A DNA stretch of 64,000 bases from Bos javanicus (GCF_032452875.1 NC_083885.1:29615925-29679924); one strand, 5' to 3'. Shown: positions 22,619-34,039, numbered from the stretch's first letter. The notes: generated from the sequence alone by a model not told the origin. A program made the numbers and translations.

Positions 22619-23809
22619 TTCTCTAAACAATGAGCTCCCTATAAAGATATGTTTTTCCTAAGTAGCCTGGGTTGGACAAAGCAAATTATTGTGGCAACTG
22701 GGCCTTTTGCCAGGGAGAAACATTCCTTAAGCGCTATCAAACTAGCGTGTTCCCTGGGAGATTTAACCATCATTAGTGAAAAGCTTCATTTGCAATATTG
22801 TGTGCAGCCCACTGTAGTGGGCTAGAGCAATGCATTATCGCTAACTCAAAGAGATTAATTTAATGGGCAATTATATGCTTCCTGCTTTACAAGACTTTCA
22901 GGTAACCAACAGTAGTCCACTTTCTGTAAATGTCAGCTGCCTGCTCTCAGGTACACGATGTCAGTGGGTTTCCCCACTCTCCATCCCACGTCACCACTTT
23001 CTCCGAGAAGGACACTCTAAAACTGGCACTCAACACCTCTGAAATGCCCCTGCAGAGACTGTATTTCCCTTACCATCCCCTCCCTGCCCTGGTTTCCTTT
23101 CTCTCTCTGACAGCTGTGCTTGTTACTACGTTGCTCTCATAGGTTCGTCTACACTACTCTGCCCAACCTAAATGAATCTCACGCTTCTTCTGACAAACCT
23201 TAGCTCAAATATCACCGATCACCAATAAAGACCAAACAGAAGAGCATTTCACCTCTTTCTGCCTTCCTTCACAACATTAAAACAATGTTTATAATATATA
23301 TTAATTGCAATAAAATTAATGGTTCCATAGATGCTCAGCAATGCCATAACTCTGGTTTAAACACTAACCCAGGAGACTGAGGTCAGCTGGATATGTCAAG
23401 TTCTCTGTGAACTTCATTGAAAAACGTCCCCTTAAAGGCACTGTTTTCTGCTTTCTCATCTCTGTTCCTCAGTTTCCTAATCTCAAAAATGGGAATAGAA
23501 TTCCAGTCTGAACAGTTCCAAAGCCTGACTTTGTCCACCAAGCCGTTTTCCTCCCTAAGGTTATAAGCGTTAGAATAGGAGGTTCTGAGTAAATGGAGGC
23601 TTGTTTTTTTCTCCACTGCACTCTTGTCCCTGTGCCAACCTTCTGCTTTGCAGAGAAGAACTATTTCATTGGCTTGCTTCAGGTAATGATATAGCAGTGT
23701 CAGAAGCTCAATTTAAGGAGGAGAAAGGAAGAAGAGAAGATACAGGAGAGGGTTCCTCCTGAAGAAGGCATCTAAGAACATGTAATCTGCAATTAAACAG
23801 CATTGATAG
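22619..23809. other. Intronic sequence, no recognised element
   Basis: About 1.2 kb of unique sequence with no named repeat and no exon seen. Confidence 0.5.
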
Positions 23810-23960
23810 CAAACCTACCTCTGAACCCTTTGCTCTCCTTGAGATTCTGGGCAAGATACTTAACCTTCTGTCTGAATTTCCTTGACAGAAAAATGAATAC
23901 AATAATGGTACCTATTTTCAAAGAATGACGTGAGAATTAGAAGCATCATGGGTATTACAT
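23810..23960 (+). mobile_element. MIR SINE (old)
   Basis: 'ctgggcaagatacttaacct', 'tctgtctgaatttccttgac', 'aataatggtacctattttca' and 'gtgagaattagaagc' follow MIR in order. Confidence 0.7.
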
Positions 23961-24708
23961 AATACTTTTTCAGTGTTTAACTAGCTAAATTTACTTTAAG
24001 CCATCACCATCATGATACACAGCAGTTTCAAGCCTTAGGATAGTTTCAGGAGAGGGGGCTGCTGCTAGAGAAGCTACTTAGCACAGATGTGCTATACAAG
24101 CCTAATCTGCTGTTAGTACTTGGGCATCTAACTGCCAGCTCATGTAATGAGATGTGCCTGTTGATCATGATGGCAAGTTAGATCTATTACCACTGAAATA
24201 CTTGGGAAATACACACAGTGAAGCATCTCAGCCTTGGTTAAGTGAATCTGACACGAGAGGATAAAGGATGACATCTCCATTCTCATTAAGAGATAACAGA
24301 TGGACTTTCCTAAAATCCATTTTTTAGCTTAATTTCATTTGCTTAAATCTTTTGTCTGAAGAGATGGTGCTCTGAGAGTAATTTTAAATTGTTCTCCCTG
24401 GAATGAATATTTCTTTATCTTTATTAGAAGCTCCCCCTATGGGGTTCTATTGTCCTGGGTGGTTTTAAACATTCATCTCATACAAATACAATAAATCTCC
24501 CTTTAATATTTTTTTCCAGGACATGATCTGCGGCTTCAGAAGATAAACATTACATGATGTGCTCAATAATAAAACCAAGTCAAAATAAGTTTCTAAGCCA
24601 TTTTCATAGTAATTCCAATTTTTCTTAAGTTCTCTGTGATCTTATTATTTTGAATTCTGTAACTTAATTTTACATTTAAAATGTCTAGACTTATGCCCAC
24701 CTCAGCTA
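23961..24708. other. Intronic sequence, no recognised element
   Basis: Unique AT-rich sequence. Nothing recognised. Confidence 0.45.
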
Positions 24709-24982
24709 GAAGGCAGTGGCACCCCACTCCAGTACTCTTGCCTGGAAAATCCCATGGACGGAGGAAACTGGTAGGCTGCAGTCCATGGGGTCGCTAAGAG
24801 TCGGGCAGGACTGAGCGACTTCCCTTTCACTTTTCACTTTTATGTATTGGAGAAGGAAATGGCAACCCACTCCAGTATTCTTGCCTGGAGAATCCCAGGG
24901 ACAGAGGAGCCTAGTGGGCTGCCATCTGTGGGGTTGCACAGAGTCAGACACGACTGAAGTAACTTAGCAGCAGCAGCAGCAG
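24709..24982 (+). mobile_element. BOV-A2 SINE (dimeric)
   Basis: Full dimer from 'ggcagtggcaccccactcca' through the 'cttttcacttttatgtattg' linker to the (CAG)n tail at 24968-24982. Confidence 0.92.
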
Positions 24983-25040
24983 CTTATATTTTACAGCTAA
25001 AATTTACAGTTCTCTTTTATACTTCCAATCTTGTTGGTTT

Positions 25041-25237
25041 CCCTGGTAGCTCAGTCAGTGAAGAGTCTGACTGCAATGAAGGAGACCTGGGTTCGATCCC
25101 TGGGTCAGAAAGATCCCCTGGAGAAGGAAATGGCAACCAAGTATTCTTGCCTGGAGAATCCCATGGACAGAGGAGTCTGGCAGACTACAATCTAAGGGGT
25201 CACAGGAGTTGGACACAACTGAACGACTAAGCACACA
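25041..25237 (+). mobile_element. Bov-tA SINE with 11-bp target duplication
   Basis: The tRNA-like head has an A box ('tagctcagtcag') and B box ('gggttcgatccc'), followed by the Bov-A body and 'ctgaacgactaagcacaca'. 'cttgttggttt' occurs on both sides (25030-25040 and 25238-25248), a perfect target duplication. Confidence 0.92.
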
Positions 25238-25248
25238 CTTGTTGGTTT

Positions 25249-25694
25249 TAAGACAGTTACATGCAAAAATTCAAAAAGAAATGTTTAGTTTTTCAATCTC
25301 TGAGCAAAAAAAAAAAAAAAAGATCAAAAGAAAGATGCAGTAAAAGATGAGATAACTCCCACTGATGTCAACAGAGTAAGGTGAGTTTGGGTTGTGTACT
25401 TTTAATTCTATAAGGTTCAAAGAAAAGCTTTGGGTTGCCATATGAACAGAACCATTTCCTGTTTGGTCTCTTTATGGAGCTAACTGTAAACTTAAGTCTG
25501 GGATATATTTCAGTGGTTTCTCTCAAGCCATAAAGGAAAAATTATCCGGTCTATATTTCAATCATTTGTAATCAATAGATGTCCACTGAAGCAGGTTTGT
25601 GGTCGCACCATCAACTGCTTTTATTCCCAGTACTCATCACCTTCTTCCTCACCTCTGTGTCATTCTTTATGGATATATCAGCAGATTTCAACCC
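25249..25694. other. Intronic sequence with a poly(A) run
   Basis: Unique sequence. A run of about 16 A lies at 25306-25321 with no recognisable element before it. Confidence 0.45.
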
Positions 25695-25855
25695 ATGTTT
25701 CATATTCAGGTGCCCCTAGAAAGAAAACTCCAAGAGGACCAGATGTTTTTTGCCTGCGTTTCGATCACTGCTATATCCCCAGTCACTAAAACAGTACTTG
25801 GCAAGAACCAAAGACTCAATAAATAATTACTGAGTGAACGAACAAATGAATGTCT
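25695..25855 (+). mobile_element. L2 LINE 3' end (old)
   Basis: 'gaaagaaaactccaagagga', 'atcactgctatatccccagt', 'acagtacttggcaagaacc' and 'actcaataaataattactga' are the L2 3' end in order, closing with a 'gaacgaacaaatgaatg' tail. Confidence 0.7.
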
Positions 25856-26229
25856 TCCCTATTGGGCTTGGTATGCTTGTCACCCTAGAGTTAACAGCTC
25901 ATTACCCTGGAGCATCTGCTTTTGTATCTGTCTTCCTTACTTGTTTGTGATTCCTTGCAAATGAGTTTTTTGTTTCTGGATTGCCCCTGAAATGTTTCCT
26001 AACCACCTGTTCTGGTCATTTCCTTTTACTCTACAGAATAGAGTACATGGAGTCTTTTGATTAGGGCCTTCTTGATGAATATGTAAGTGAAGGCAGACAA
26101 CTCATAAAAAAGAAGTGTCTTAGATTTAGGCAAATTCAAGTAGGTTATTATGTTCAATATATGAGAAAATTATTTTAATGGTAATTATTGCCTGCATACT
26201 TTAACAGTAACTATGGTCATTTAGACTGG
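25856..26229. other. Intronic sequence, no recognised element
   Basis: Unique sequence. Nothing recognised. Confidence 0.4.
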
Positions 26230-26443
26230 GGATCCGAGATCTAATGCCTGATGATCTAAGGCGGAGCTGACATAGTAGATGACCTACGTAGTAGCTTACG
26301 TACGTAGCTGACGTAATAGAAATAAAGGGCACAATAAATGTAATGAGCTTGAATTATCCCAAACCATTCCCCTTTACCCCCGATCCGTGGAAAATGTCTT
26401 CCATGAAGCCAGCCCCTGGTGCCAAAAAGGTTGGGGACCACTG
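26230..26443 (+). mobile_element. MER1-type hAT-Charlie element, 3' part
   Basis: 'atctaatgcctgatgatcta', 'aataaagggcacaataaatg', 'taatgagcttgaattatccc', 'cgatccgtggaaaatgtctt' and the terminus 'aaaggttggggaccactg' match MER1-like non-autonomous DNA transposons as I remember them. The 5' half is absent or much deleted. Confidence 0.75.
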
Positions 26444-28049
26444 CTTTAGAGCATTTTTATATAGCCTCAAGCCAATCTAAACAGATACAGTTTTTCTCAG
26501 AGGCTTAAGGGGACATACAGCTTCAACACTGTAAATTATAAATATTTCACATCTAGATGGGGTTAACATGGCTAAGAAATCAAAGCTACCAAATGAGATG
26601 CTCAATTTTCTTTATCCCTTAATGTTACAAGGGATAAACTACTAGCAGAGCAACATACTAGAGAAGAAAATGGTACTCCTAATAAGGAAAAGCACCAAAG
26701 TTTCCAAAGCGCTTCTTTTAAATCCCATATCAAGCTGTTTCTCTGCCTGCTTTGAGGTTGCCAAGAGAAACATTCTGCACTCTTGAATGGTCACTTTTCC
26801 ACACAGTGGTTGTGTTTTATTTTTTGAATAAGACTCCACGGAAGACATTACCCCCACATCTCAAAGCAAGGAAAATCCAGGTCTTTCCTGAAGGTCTAGA
26901 TTACTCTTCTTACAGACAAAATTATCATGAATCTCAGAGACACTGGCTGTGAAACCAGAGCAGATTTAGAGAGTGCAAAGAGCAGAGTTTAGGGCTCACA
27001 TCCTTTACATATTTGTACCCATGAATCTTTTTTATTGTGAACTTTTGTTGCCTTATTCAGATTCCTTCTATCCCAGTTCCCTCAAGAATGTACTGTCATC
27101 TCCCTTGAACGTGTATAAACTGTGAAGTCTTTCATCTCCTTTACAGAAAGGAATATTCAGATAACATGCAGAATGTCTTTTGCTTGGAAATAAAATGAAC
27201 ATCATATCTCCTTTGCAAAGGGGATTTAATCTGTACGATTAAAAAACAAAAACAAAACTGGTGAGGCAAAGTGCAAGTTCTCCTAGACAGGAGAGCACTA
27301 AATTTCACGAAAGAGCTATTGTTTAGAGACTCCATTGTAGTGTCAGTAAGTGAGATCTGAGAAGCTGCGCTCATTAAAAATTGGCAGAAAGACTAACATA
27401 TGTTATTTTAACAACCCTGGAACCTCCCCTGAAAAAAAAATAAGTCTTACATTTTCACATGTAATTTAGGAAGAATTTTATATTGAAGATGTAATTTTAA
27501 ATAGTCTGTGATTACTGTGTAAAACACATTAATTCTAAAAAAAAAACAAACTATAATCTCATCTCCCCAAAATGATATGTATTGATACCGTAAATTTTCT
27601 TTCTATAATTTCTGCATTTATATGTGTATGTGTATATGCATAGCTTAAATGTGTGAGCAATAGTTTCTATATTGTATATAATATAAATGTTAGTGTCCAT
27701 TTAAACTATGATCTATAGTTCTTAAATTCTACTTTTACCTACCCTTTTATGCTAAATCTTTCCCATATTTTAATATGCAAAACATTGTTTTTAATGGCTG
27801 AATAATGGGTATAAAGATACAGGAATACTTGGATGTAAAAATGTTTCCTTCCCACATATATTGCAACCTTTTGGTAATTTACCACAGCGTAAGTTATTTC
27901 ATGTTGAGATGAAGCATTCCAAGTCTCCTTGGAAACAAAAGTTCTAATGCCAAAATATCTAAAAGAAACAGGACCACTTCTTGTATGATCCCTAGGCATA
28001 AACTGCACACAGGCACACAAGGAAGAAATGAACAAACCCAGACACTTAC
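26444..28049. other. Intron downstream of the 137-bp CDH8 exon, repeat-poor
   Basis: About 1.6 kb next to the exon with no named repeat. The donor site at its upstream end (minus strand) reads 'gtaagt', a perfect consensus. Poly(A)/poly(T) words occur near 27430 and 27540. Confidence 0.5.
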
Positions 28050-28186
28050 TGATTTCGGTAGCAATGATTGTTATGTTGTGCCACACACTTAATTCTCTGT
28101 CCAGTGGTGTTGCAAGCGTTATCTTCCCATCATCAGCATTAATGTTGAATTGTCTCTCCAGGTCAGTGTGCCGGTCGATGGAAAAC
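28050..28186 (-). CDS. CDH8: Cadherin-8, internal exon (137 bp), EC4 segment
   Basis: An internal exon of a type II classical cadherin, a calcium-dependent cell-adhesion receptor of neurons. It encodes the middle of extracellular domain EC4: FSIDRHTDLERQFNINADDG, then KITLATPLDREL, then SVWHNITIIATEI. Visible features are the LDRE calcium-binding motif and an N-glycosylation sequon (N-I-T in WHNITI). The acceptor is 'tgttttgcag' and the donor is 'gtaagt'. The exon starts with one base that completes a codon begun in the 254-bp exon (AG+G, Arg) and ends with one base of the next codon. From memory, 137 bp is the conserved length of this exon in type II cadherins. The wording fits CDH8 better than CDH6, 10, 11 or 12, all recalled rather than searched. 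Only this exon and one other lie in the window, so the gene is partial here. Confidence 0.92.
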
Positions 28187-29067
28187 CTGCAAAACAGACA
28201 CATCTGTAATCTACTTCAAAGTTTATATGATCCATACATTCCACAGCAGACCTTTAGTAATCCTTAGAGAGCCACAGTTGTGAAGCGAAATGAATTGGTA
28301 AACTCAATGGCATCCTAATTTGTAAAACAAAACGACTGAATGAGGCACAAGAAACTTAATAATTATTGCCCAAGGAGTCATTAGCTACATATGCAACATG
28401 GAGGTCATAAACTGCCATCAGTTTCAATAGGTAACATCTTCAAAAATGGCTGCTGGTGAAGAGTTAATTGGACAATCCATCACTTTTATTGGACAGCTTA
28501 TGATAATTAGCAGTTGCCACAAAATACCATATAAAACAATGAACTCAAATCCAAAGGAGGATGGTGCTAGACAGCAAATTATTTATGGTAGGTCCAAGGA
28601 AATGTGTGTTTGTGTTAAACTTAGATTTGACTGCACAAAAGGTATGTGTTTTTGTTGCTGTTGGTTTGTTTTGTTATCATTTTAAGTAAGGTATATATTT
28701 AGGTTTCCTATTCATCTCTGTCCATAGAAATCAGATGCTTTCTGATTCTCTGGTAAATAATTTTTTAAAATTGGTCTAGATATTTTAGCAGATTTAAAAC
28801 TTTAATGGGCAGGTTAGTAGTTCTGTTGAGAAAACTTTTGGATAAGGCAGACATTAAGATGCTCTATGTCTATACCCAAGTGCTTCTCGGGAACACTAAG
28901 TAACAAGATCATACAGGAATTACTTTTTTTTACCACATTTACTAATATCTTAAGAAACACAAGGCATGATTAGAAAAACTGGCATGATTGGAAAAACTTT
29001 ATTCCACAAATAAGCAGTGGAATAAAGTAAAACAGAATGAAATGGAGGTTCAAATAAGGATTGTGTG
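28187..29067. other. Intron just upstream of the 137-bp exon
   Basis: No named repeat. Apart from the acceptor and a modest pyrimidine tract I see nothing specific. Confidence 0.45.
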
Positions 29068-29120
29068 TGTATGCTAAGTCACTTCAGTCATGTCTGACTC
29101 TTTGCGACCCTATAGACTAT

Positions 29121-30406
29121 AGCCTTTGACTGTGTGGATCACAAGAAACTGTGGAAAATTCTGAAAGAGACGGAATACCAGACCACCTGACCTGCCTCTT
29201 GAGAAATTTGTATGCAGGTCAGGAAGCAACAGTTAGAACTGGACATGGAACAACAGACTGGTTCCAAATAGGAAAAGGAGAACGTCAAGGCTGTATATTG
29301 TCACCCTGCTTATTTAACTTCTATGCAGAGTACATCATGAGAAACGCTGGGCTGGAAGAAGCATGAGCTGGAATCAAGATTGCTGGGAGAAATATCAATA
29401 ACCTCAGATATGCAGATGACACCACCCTTATGGCAGAAAGTGAAGAGGAACTAAAAAGCCTCTTGATGAAAGTGAAAGTGGAGGGTGAAAAAGTTGGCTT
29501 AAAGCTTAACATTCAGAAAACAAAGATCATGGCATCTGGTTCCTCATTTCATCCCAGCATATCCCATGCTTCTTCCAGCCCAGCGTTTCTCATGATGTAC
29601 TCTGCATAGAAGTTAAATAAGCAGGGTGACAATATACAGCCTTGACGTTCTCCTTTTCCTATTTGGAACCAGTCTGTTGTTCCATGTCCAGTTCTAACTG
29701 TTGCTTCCTGACCTGCATACAAATTTCTCAAGAGGCAGGTCAGGTGGTCTGGTATTCCCGTCTCTTTCAGAATTTCAGGGAAACAGTGGAAACAGTGTCA
29801 GACTTTATTTTGGGGGGCTCCAAAATCACTGCAGATGGTGATTGCAGCCATGAAATTAAAAGATGCTTACTCCTTGGAAGAAAAGTTATGACCAACCTAG
29901 ATAGCATATTGAAAAGCAGAGACATTACTTTGCCAACTAAGGTCCATCTAGTCAAGGCTATGGTTTTTCCAGTGGTCATGTATGGATGTGAGAGTTGGAC
30001 TGTGAAGAAAGCTGAGTGCTGAAGAATTGATGCTTTTGAACTGTGGTGTTGGAGAAGACTCTTGAGAGTCCCTTGGACTGCAAGGAGATCCAACCAGTCC
30101 ATTCTGAAGGAGATCAGCCCTGGGATTTCTTTGGAAGGAATGATGCTAAAGCTGAAACTCCAGTACTTTGGCCACCTCATGCGAAGAGTTGACTCATTGG
30201 AAAAGACTCTGATGCTTGGAGGGATTGGGGGCAGGAGGAGAAGGGGACGACAGAGGATGAGATGGCTGGATGGCATCACTGACTCAATGGATGTGAGTCT
30301 GAGTGAACTCCAGGTGTTGGTGATGGACAGGGAGACCTGGCGTGCTGCAATTCATGGGGTCGAAAAGAGTCGGACACGACTGAGGGACTGAACTGAACTG
30401 AACTGA
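29121..30406 (+). mobile_element. BovB LINE, 5'-truncated and internally rearranged
   Basis: Plus-strand BovB from RT motif A ('gcctttgactgtgtggatc') to the 3' terminus ('ctgaactgaactgaactga'). Between about 29541 and 29775 the sequence instead runs backwards and copies this element's own 29156-29365. After 29776 the normal order resumes at 'ggaaacagtggaaacagtgt'. RT motif C (YADDTTLMAES) is in the left part and the C-terminal part (SWTVKKAE, LLRVPWTARRSNQSILKEI) in the right. No continuous ORF. Confidence 0.9.
29156..29775. repeat. Near-perfect inverted duplication, arms about 210 bp
   Basis: The left arm 29156-29365 (210 bp) equals the reverse complement of the right arm 29565-29775 (211 bp) except for a single G indel ('gacggaat' against 'gacgggaat'), by direct base-by-base comparison. 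The spacer is 199 bp. The arms share private variants, such as 'gagaacgtcaagg' where other copies here have 'ggagtatgtcaagg' or 'catactcc' in reverse. So one arm was copied from the other rather than from another BovB. Confidence 0.92.
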
Positions 30407-30598
30407 GACTAGGCCCCCTAGGCTCCTCTGTCCATGGAATTCTCCAGGCAAGAATACTGGAGTGGGTTGCCACGCCCTTCTCCACAGGATCTTCATGACC
30501 CAGGGATCAAGCCCGTGTCTCTTACGTCTCCTGCATTGGCAGGCAGGTTCTTTACCACTAGTGCCACCTGGGAAACCCTCAAAGAACTCCCCCAAATT

Positions 30599-30947
30599 TT
30601 TATGTTAAAACCCTAATTCCTAATGTGTGATAGCATTTGGAAATAAGGCCTTTAGGAGGTAATTAGGGTTAGAATAAGTCATTAGAATAGGGCTCTCCTG
30701 TGGGATTAATGATCTTATTTAAAAAAAAAAAAGAAGAAGAAGGGGACATAGGCTGTCTCTTTTCTGCTCTCTGCCAAGGAGGATTCAAGAAGACAACCAT
30801 ACCAGAAAATGTGCCCTCACCATACAGTGGATCTGCTGGTACCTTGATCTTGGACTTCCCAGCCCCCAGAAACTGTGAGAAACAGATTTTTGGTGTTTAA
30901 TCCACCCCATCTAGGATACTCTGTATCTAAGAAGCCCAAACTAAGAC
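30599..30947 (+). mobile_element. MLT1-like MaLR LTR (old)
   Basis: 'gatagcatttggaaataagg', 'cctttaggaggtaattaggg', 'tgccctcaccatacagtgga', 'ttgatcttggacttcccagc', 'agaaactgtgagaaacagat' and 'agcccaaactaagac' follow an MLT1-type LTR in order. A solo LTR of an ancient retrovirus-like element, non-coding. An A-rich run at 30721-30740 interrupts the middle. Confidence 0.75.
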
Positions 30948-31303
30948 CAAGGTCACGTGCAATCCCATCTAGGAGGCAGGACTGAGGAAACCTTTCATGG
31001 TTTAGGGAAACTCCTAAGAACTATACATGAAATCTGTTTATTGGTACCCATTAACACTAAATACGAAACATGCTCCATGGCTATTTGCAGCTAAGCGTAT
31101 TTTCCTTTTCTATGGTTTTTATGAACATTTATTATATCATCAAGAATAAAACTATGCTATTATAAGAAAAAAAATAAAATTTCCCATAATTTTGTATCTG
31201 TAGGTTTGTACTGTTAACATTTTAGTGGATTTCATTGCAAACATATAAACAGGTACTTTATGCTTATCTATCTATGCATATATACTTATTTGTATCTATA
31301 TCT
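30948..31303. other. Intronic sequence, no recognised element
   Basis: Unique sequence. Nothing recognised. Confidence 0.4.
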
Positions 31304-31408
31304 AACTCCAGGAAATAGTGAAAGACAGGGAAGCCTGACATGCTGCAGTTCATGGGGTCGCAAAGAATCGGACACAACCTAGCAACTGAATAACAACAAC
31401 AACAACAA
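31304..31408 (+). mobile_element. Bov-A/BovB 3' tail fragment
   Basis: 'gggaagcctgacatgctgca', 'gttcatggggtcgcaaagaa' and 'tcggacacaacctagcaact', followed by an (AAC)n tail at about 31392-31408, typical of Bov-tA tails. Confidence 0.75.
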
Positions 31409-31450
31409 AGGGGGATGGGTAAATGGATGGATAGCAGACAGACAGACATA
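31409..31450 (+). repeat. Short imperfect tandem repeat
   Basis: 'gggatgggtaaatggatgga' runs into 'agacagacagaca'. It sits just after the SINE tail and probably grew from it. Confidence 0.45.
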
Positions 31451-31519
31451 TAGGGATATGGATAACTCCTTGCTCCTCTTAGCTGTATCTTCTCATTAGA
31501 AATGGCACGCATGCTCCTT

Positions 31520-31567
31520 ATCAGTTCAGTTCAGTCGCTCAGCCATGCCCGACTCACTGCGACTCCT
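31520..31567 (-). mobile_element. BovB terminal fragment
   Basis: 'tcagttcagttcagtcgctc' and 'agccatgcccgactcactgc' are the reversed BovB terminus. Only about 48 bp remain. Confidence 0.65.
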
Positions 31568-31678
31568 TATACCAGATGCAGATATTAAGAAAAAAGACAT
31601 TCCTGTAAATCCTCTACACCAATCACAAGCATCATTAGACATTCTGGAATAATATTAAAAAGTACTTAATTTTATTGA

Positions 31679-31897
31679 AAGGATCTTCTTCCCTGTAGCT
31701 CAGACGGTAAAGAATCCGCTTGCGATCCAGGAGACCCAGGTTCAATCCCTGGGTCGGGAAGATCCCCTGGAGAAGAGAATGGCAACCCACTCCAGTATTC
31801 TTGCCTGGAGAATCCCATGGACAGAGAAGCCTGGCAGGCTACAGTCCATGGGGTCACAAAGAGTCAGACATGACTGAGCTACTAACACTACTACTAC
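31679..31897 (+). mobile_element. Bov-tA SINE with 12-bp target duplication
   Basis: A box ('tagctcagacgg'), B box ('ggttcaatccc'), Bov-A body and an (ACT)n tail. Perfect 'taattttattga' flanks at 31667-31678 and 31898-31909 define the insertion. Confidence 0.93.
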
Positions 31898-31982
31898 TAA
31901 TTTTATTGACAACAGTATGTTGCTAAATTCCTTGATAAAACCATGTACTAAGAGATCATAACTCCAGGTATAATAAAGACTT

Positions 31983-32109
31983 GCTGCTGCTGCTGATGCT
32001 AAGTCACTTCAGTTGTGTCCGACTCTGTGCGACCCCACAGACGGCAGACCACCAGGCTCCCCCGTCCCTGGGATTCTCCAGGCAAGCACTGGAGTGGGTT
32101 GCCATTTCC
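31983..32109 (-). mobile_element. Bov-A SINE (monomer) with 12-bp target duplication
   Basis: Reversed (CAG)n tail at the left, then one Bov-A unit to 'gagtgggttgccatttcc'. Perfect 'taataaagactt' copies at 31971-31982 and 32110-32121. A single unit rather than the usual dimer. Confidence 0.9.
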
Positions 32110-32817
32110 TAATAAAGACTTAGATATAAAGAAAATAAATACACTGACTTGCATCTATACACCAGGAATTTATAAAACAATCCCTTGCCTAACCCCCAGG
32201 ATAATTAGAGAAATTCAGAATGGATTTAAGAACCTAGAGACATAGCTGAATTAACAATGCTTGCAAAATAATCCTGAACATGAGGAAGTAAGTGTTCACT
32301 GCAAAACATCTGAATCTGTTGTATTACTGAAAAAAAGACTAAAAATCATTATCCTGGGGAACAATGATTGTTGATTAGACCAATGAGGTTCCACGTTTAA
32401 CTGTAAAATAATAGGCATGTGTTTTGCTCCAGATATCATGAACACTCTGTTAAAAGATCTAAGTGATGTCCAGAGGATTAATTATCACTATCTGCATCAT
32501 ATTCATAAATAAACTTTGCATGCACTGCTGGGTTCTAATAATTTTATTATCACACTGCTGATATTTCACACATTCATGCATCTGCCAATTTCCCAGAGGC
32601 CACAGAAAACGAGGTTGGAAACACACTCCATGGCTATTTGACTGCTGTCCAGTAAATGCCTAGAACTTCTGGCCTAGAAGAAGCGCTGGGAACAATGACA
32701 GTTTTGGAAGCTGTTTGTGTAATCCCTTATTTAAAACTGTACCATGCAACCTTGACATTGGGATAAATTATATCTCTATTATTTATATATTGTTGTTTCT
32801 AGGATAATTAATAAATA

Positions 32818-32935
32818 CCCCGAGCCTCAGTTTCTTCACTGGCCAAATATAATACTCAAATCACAGGTCTGGTTGTGAAGATTAAAAATGAAACATAAAT
32901 CAGTCTTTGGTAATTAGTAAGTGCTGAAGATATGT
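32818..32935 (+). mobile_element. MIR SINE 3' part
   Basis: 'cccgagcctcagtttcttca', 'ctggttgtgaagattaaaaa' and 'taattagtaagtgctgaaga' follow the MIR 3' half. Confidence 0.6.
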
Positions 32936-33559
32936 TCATCATCACCACATCACGATAATAACATCATGTCCCATTAAATGAAGCTTCATAAATTTTCCTA
33001 CTCGGAAGGTGGTGGAGAAGGCCCCTTTCTTACCAGTTTATAAATAGCATAAATGTGGAAAAAACATTTGGGTGTTATTTAACTCCCATAACTCTAAAAG
33101 AGACAGGGATATTTTTCTCATTTTTTAAAGATCAGCTCATGACGGACTTTATGAGGTGAGTCATAAGAATTTATAAAATACAGCCTTTTAGTAAGATCAG
33201 AGGTAAGATTGTCATAACATTACAAGATAACACAATGGGAGGAACTTGATGGGGGGAAAAAAAAAAAACAGCTTAAAATTCAGTTTAAAGTCTACCTCGA
33301 CTGTATAAAGAAGCCTCTTGCTCCCTTTGTACACATTTTGCATATTTTATAGCCTAGTAGACTTCATGGTAAAGGCTGCCCAGAACTGCTAAATAGTTCA
33401 AAAATTCAGACTTGGCACAGTCAATAAGCACGCATTAAACACCAAATGTATACCAGGCACAGTGCTAGATGCCTCTTTCTTTTTGCATCTTTCTCTCTTT
33501 GGTGTCTTATAAAATGAATAAAAGAAAAATCACAGGTGTGATTTCATCGTGTTATTAAT

Positions 33560-33690
33560 CATTTTGTGCCTTTGTTACCTAATCTGTTAAATGGGAATTA
33601 GAATAGGTTTTGTGAGATGTAGACGAGGTAATACCTATAGAGCACTTATTGCAGTGCCTGGCACATATAATAATAAATATCTATTGAAAA
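33560..33690 (+). mobile_element. MIR SINE 3' part
   Basis: 'gttacctaatctgttaaatg', 'ggaattagaataggttttgt', 'tattgcagtgcctggcacat' and 'ataataataaatatctattg' are a fair MIR match. Confidence 0.68.
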
Positions 33691-34039
33691 TCTCTAATGT
33701 TGTCATTACTCATCTGGAAACAGTAGGTTTCTACTAATGAATCCCAGGCCTCTCTTCACGTTTAAGCCAGCCTTCCTGTTACTCCTTGATTCTCTTTCCC
33801 TATACCAATTCATCTGGGTTCTCATACCCCTGGAAGCAGAAGCATGGAGGGTATCACTTTAAGTGACAAACTAAAGCCAAGGAGAAGGAGCATGTGGAGA
33901 GGCTCTTACTTGTACTTCTAGCATCATTTTAGCGTCCATTTTTCTGCCACCTTTTCTGACCAAATCTCCATCCCATGAACTGACTCTTCCAAGTTCAAAG
34001 CATTATTGGACACATTCACTTTTTATTCATGTTGAATAA

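Larger units (their letters stand above)
29068..30578 (-). mobile_element. Bov-tA SINE split by a BovB insertion
   Basis: The SINE tail is at 29068-29120 ('gctaagtcacttcagtcatg'). The SINE resumes at about 30407 ('ctaggctcctctgtccatgg') and ends with the reversed tRNA-like head ('cagggatcaagcccgtgtct' ... 'gtgccacctgggaaaccc'). 'gactatagcc' on the left and 'gactaggcc' on the right look like a decayed target duplication for the BovB. Confidence 0.82.
32122..34039. other. Intronic sequence with old MIR/L2 remnants
   Basis: Mostly unique. Two MIR copies are listed separately. A short L2-like piece lies at about 33425-33475 ('accaaatgtataccaggcac'). Confidence 0.45.

Noticed and set aside
1..28049. 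Next downstream CDH8 exon (rest of EC4 and the LDVNDNAP-type motif)
   Set aside because: I looked on the minus strand for this coding segment and did not find it. It probably lies beyond the window.
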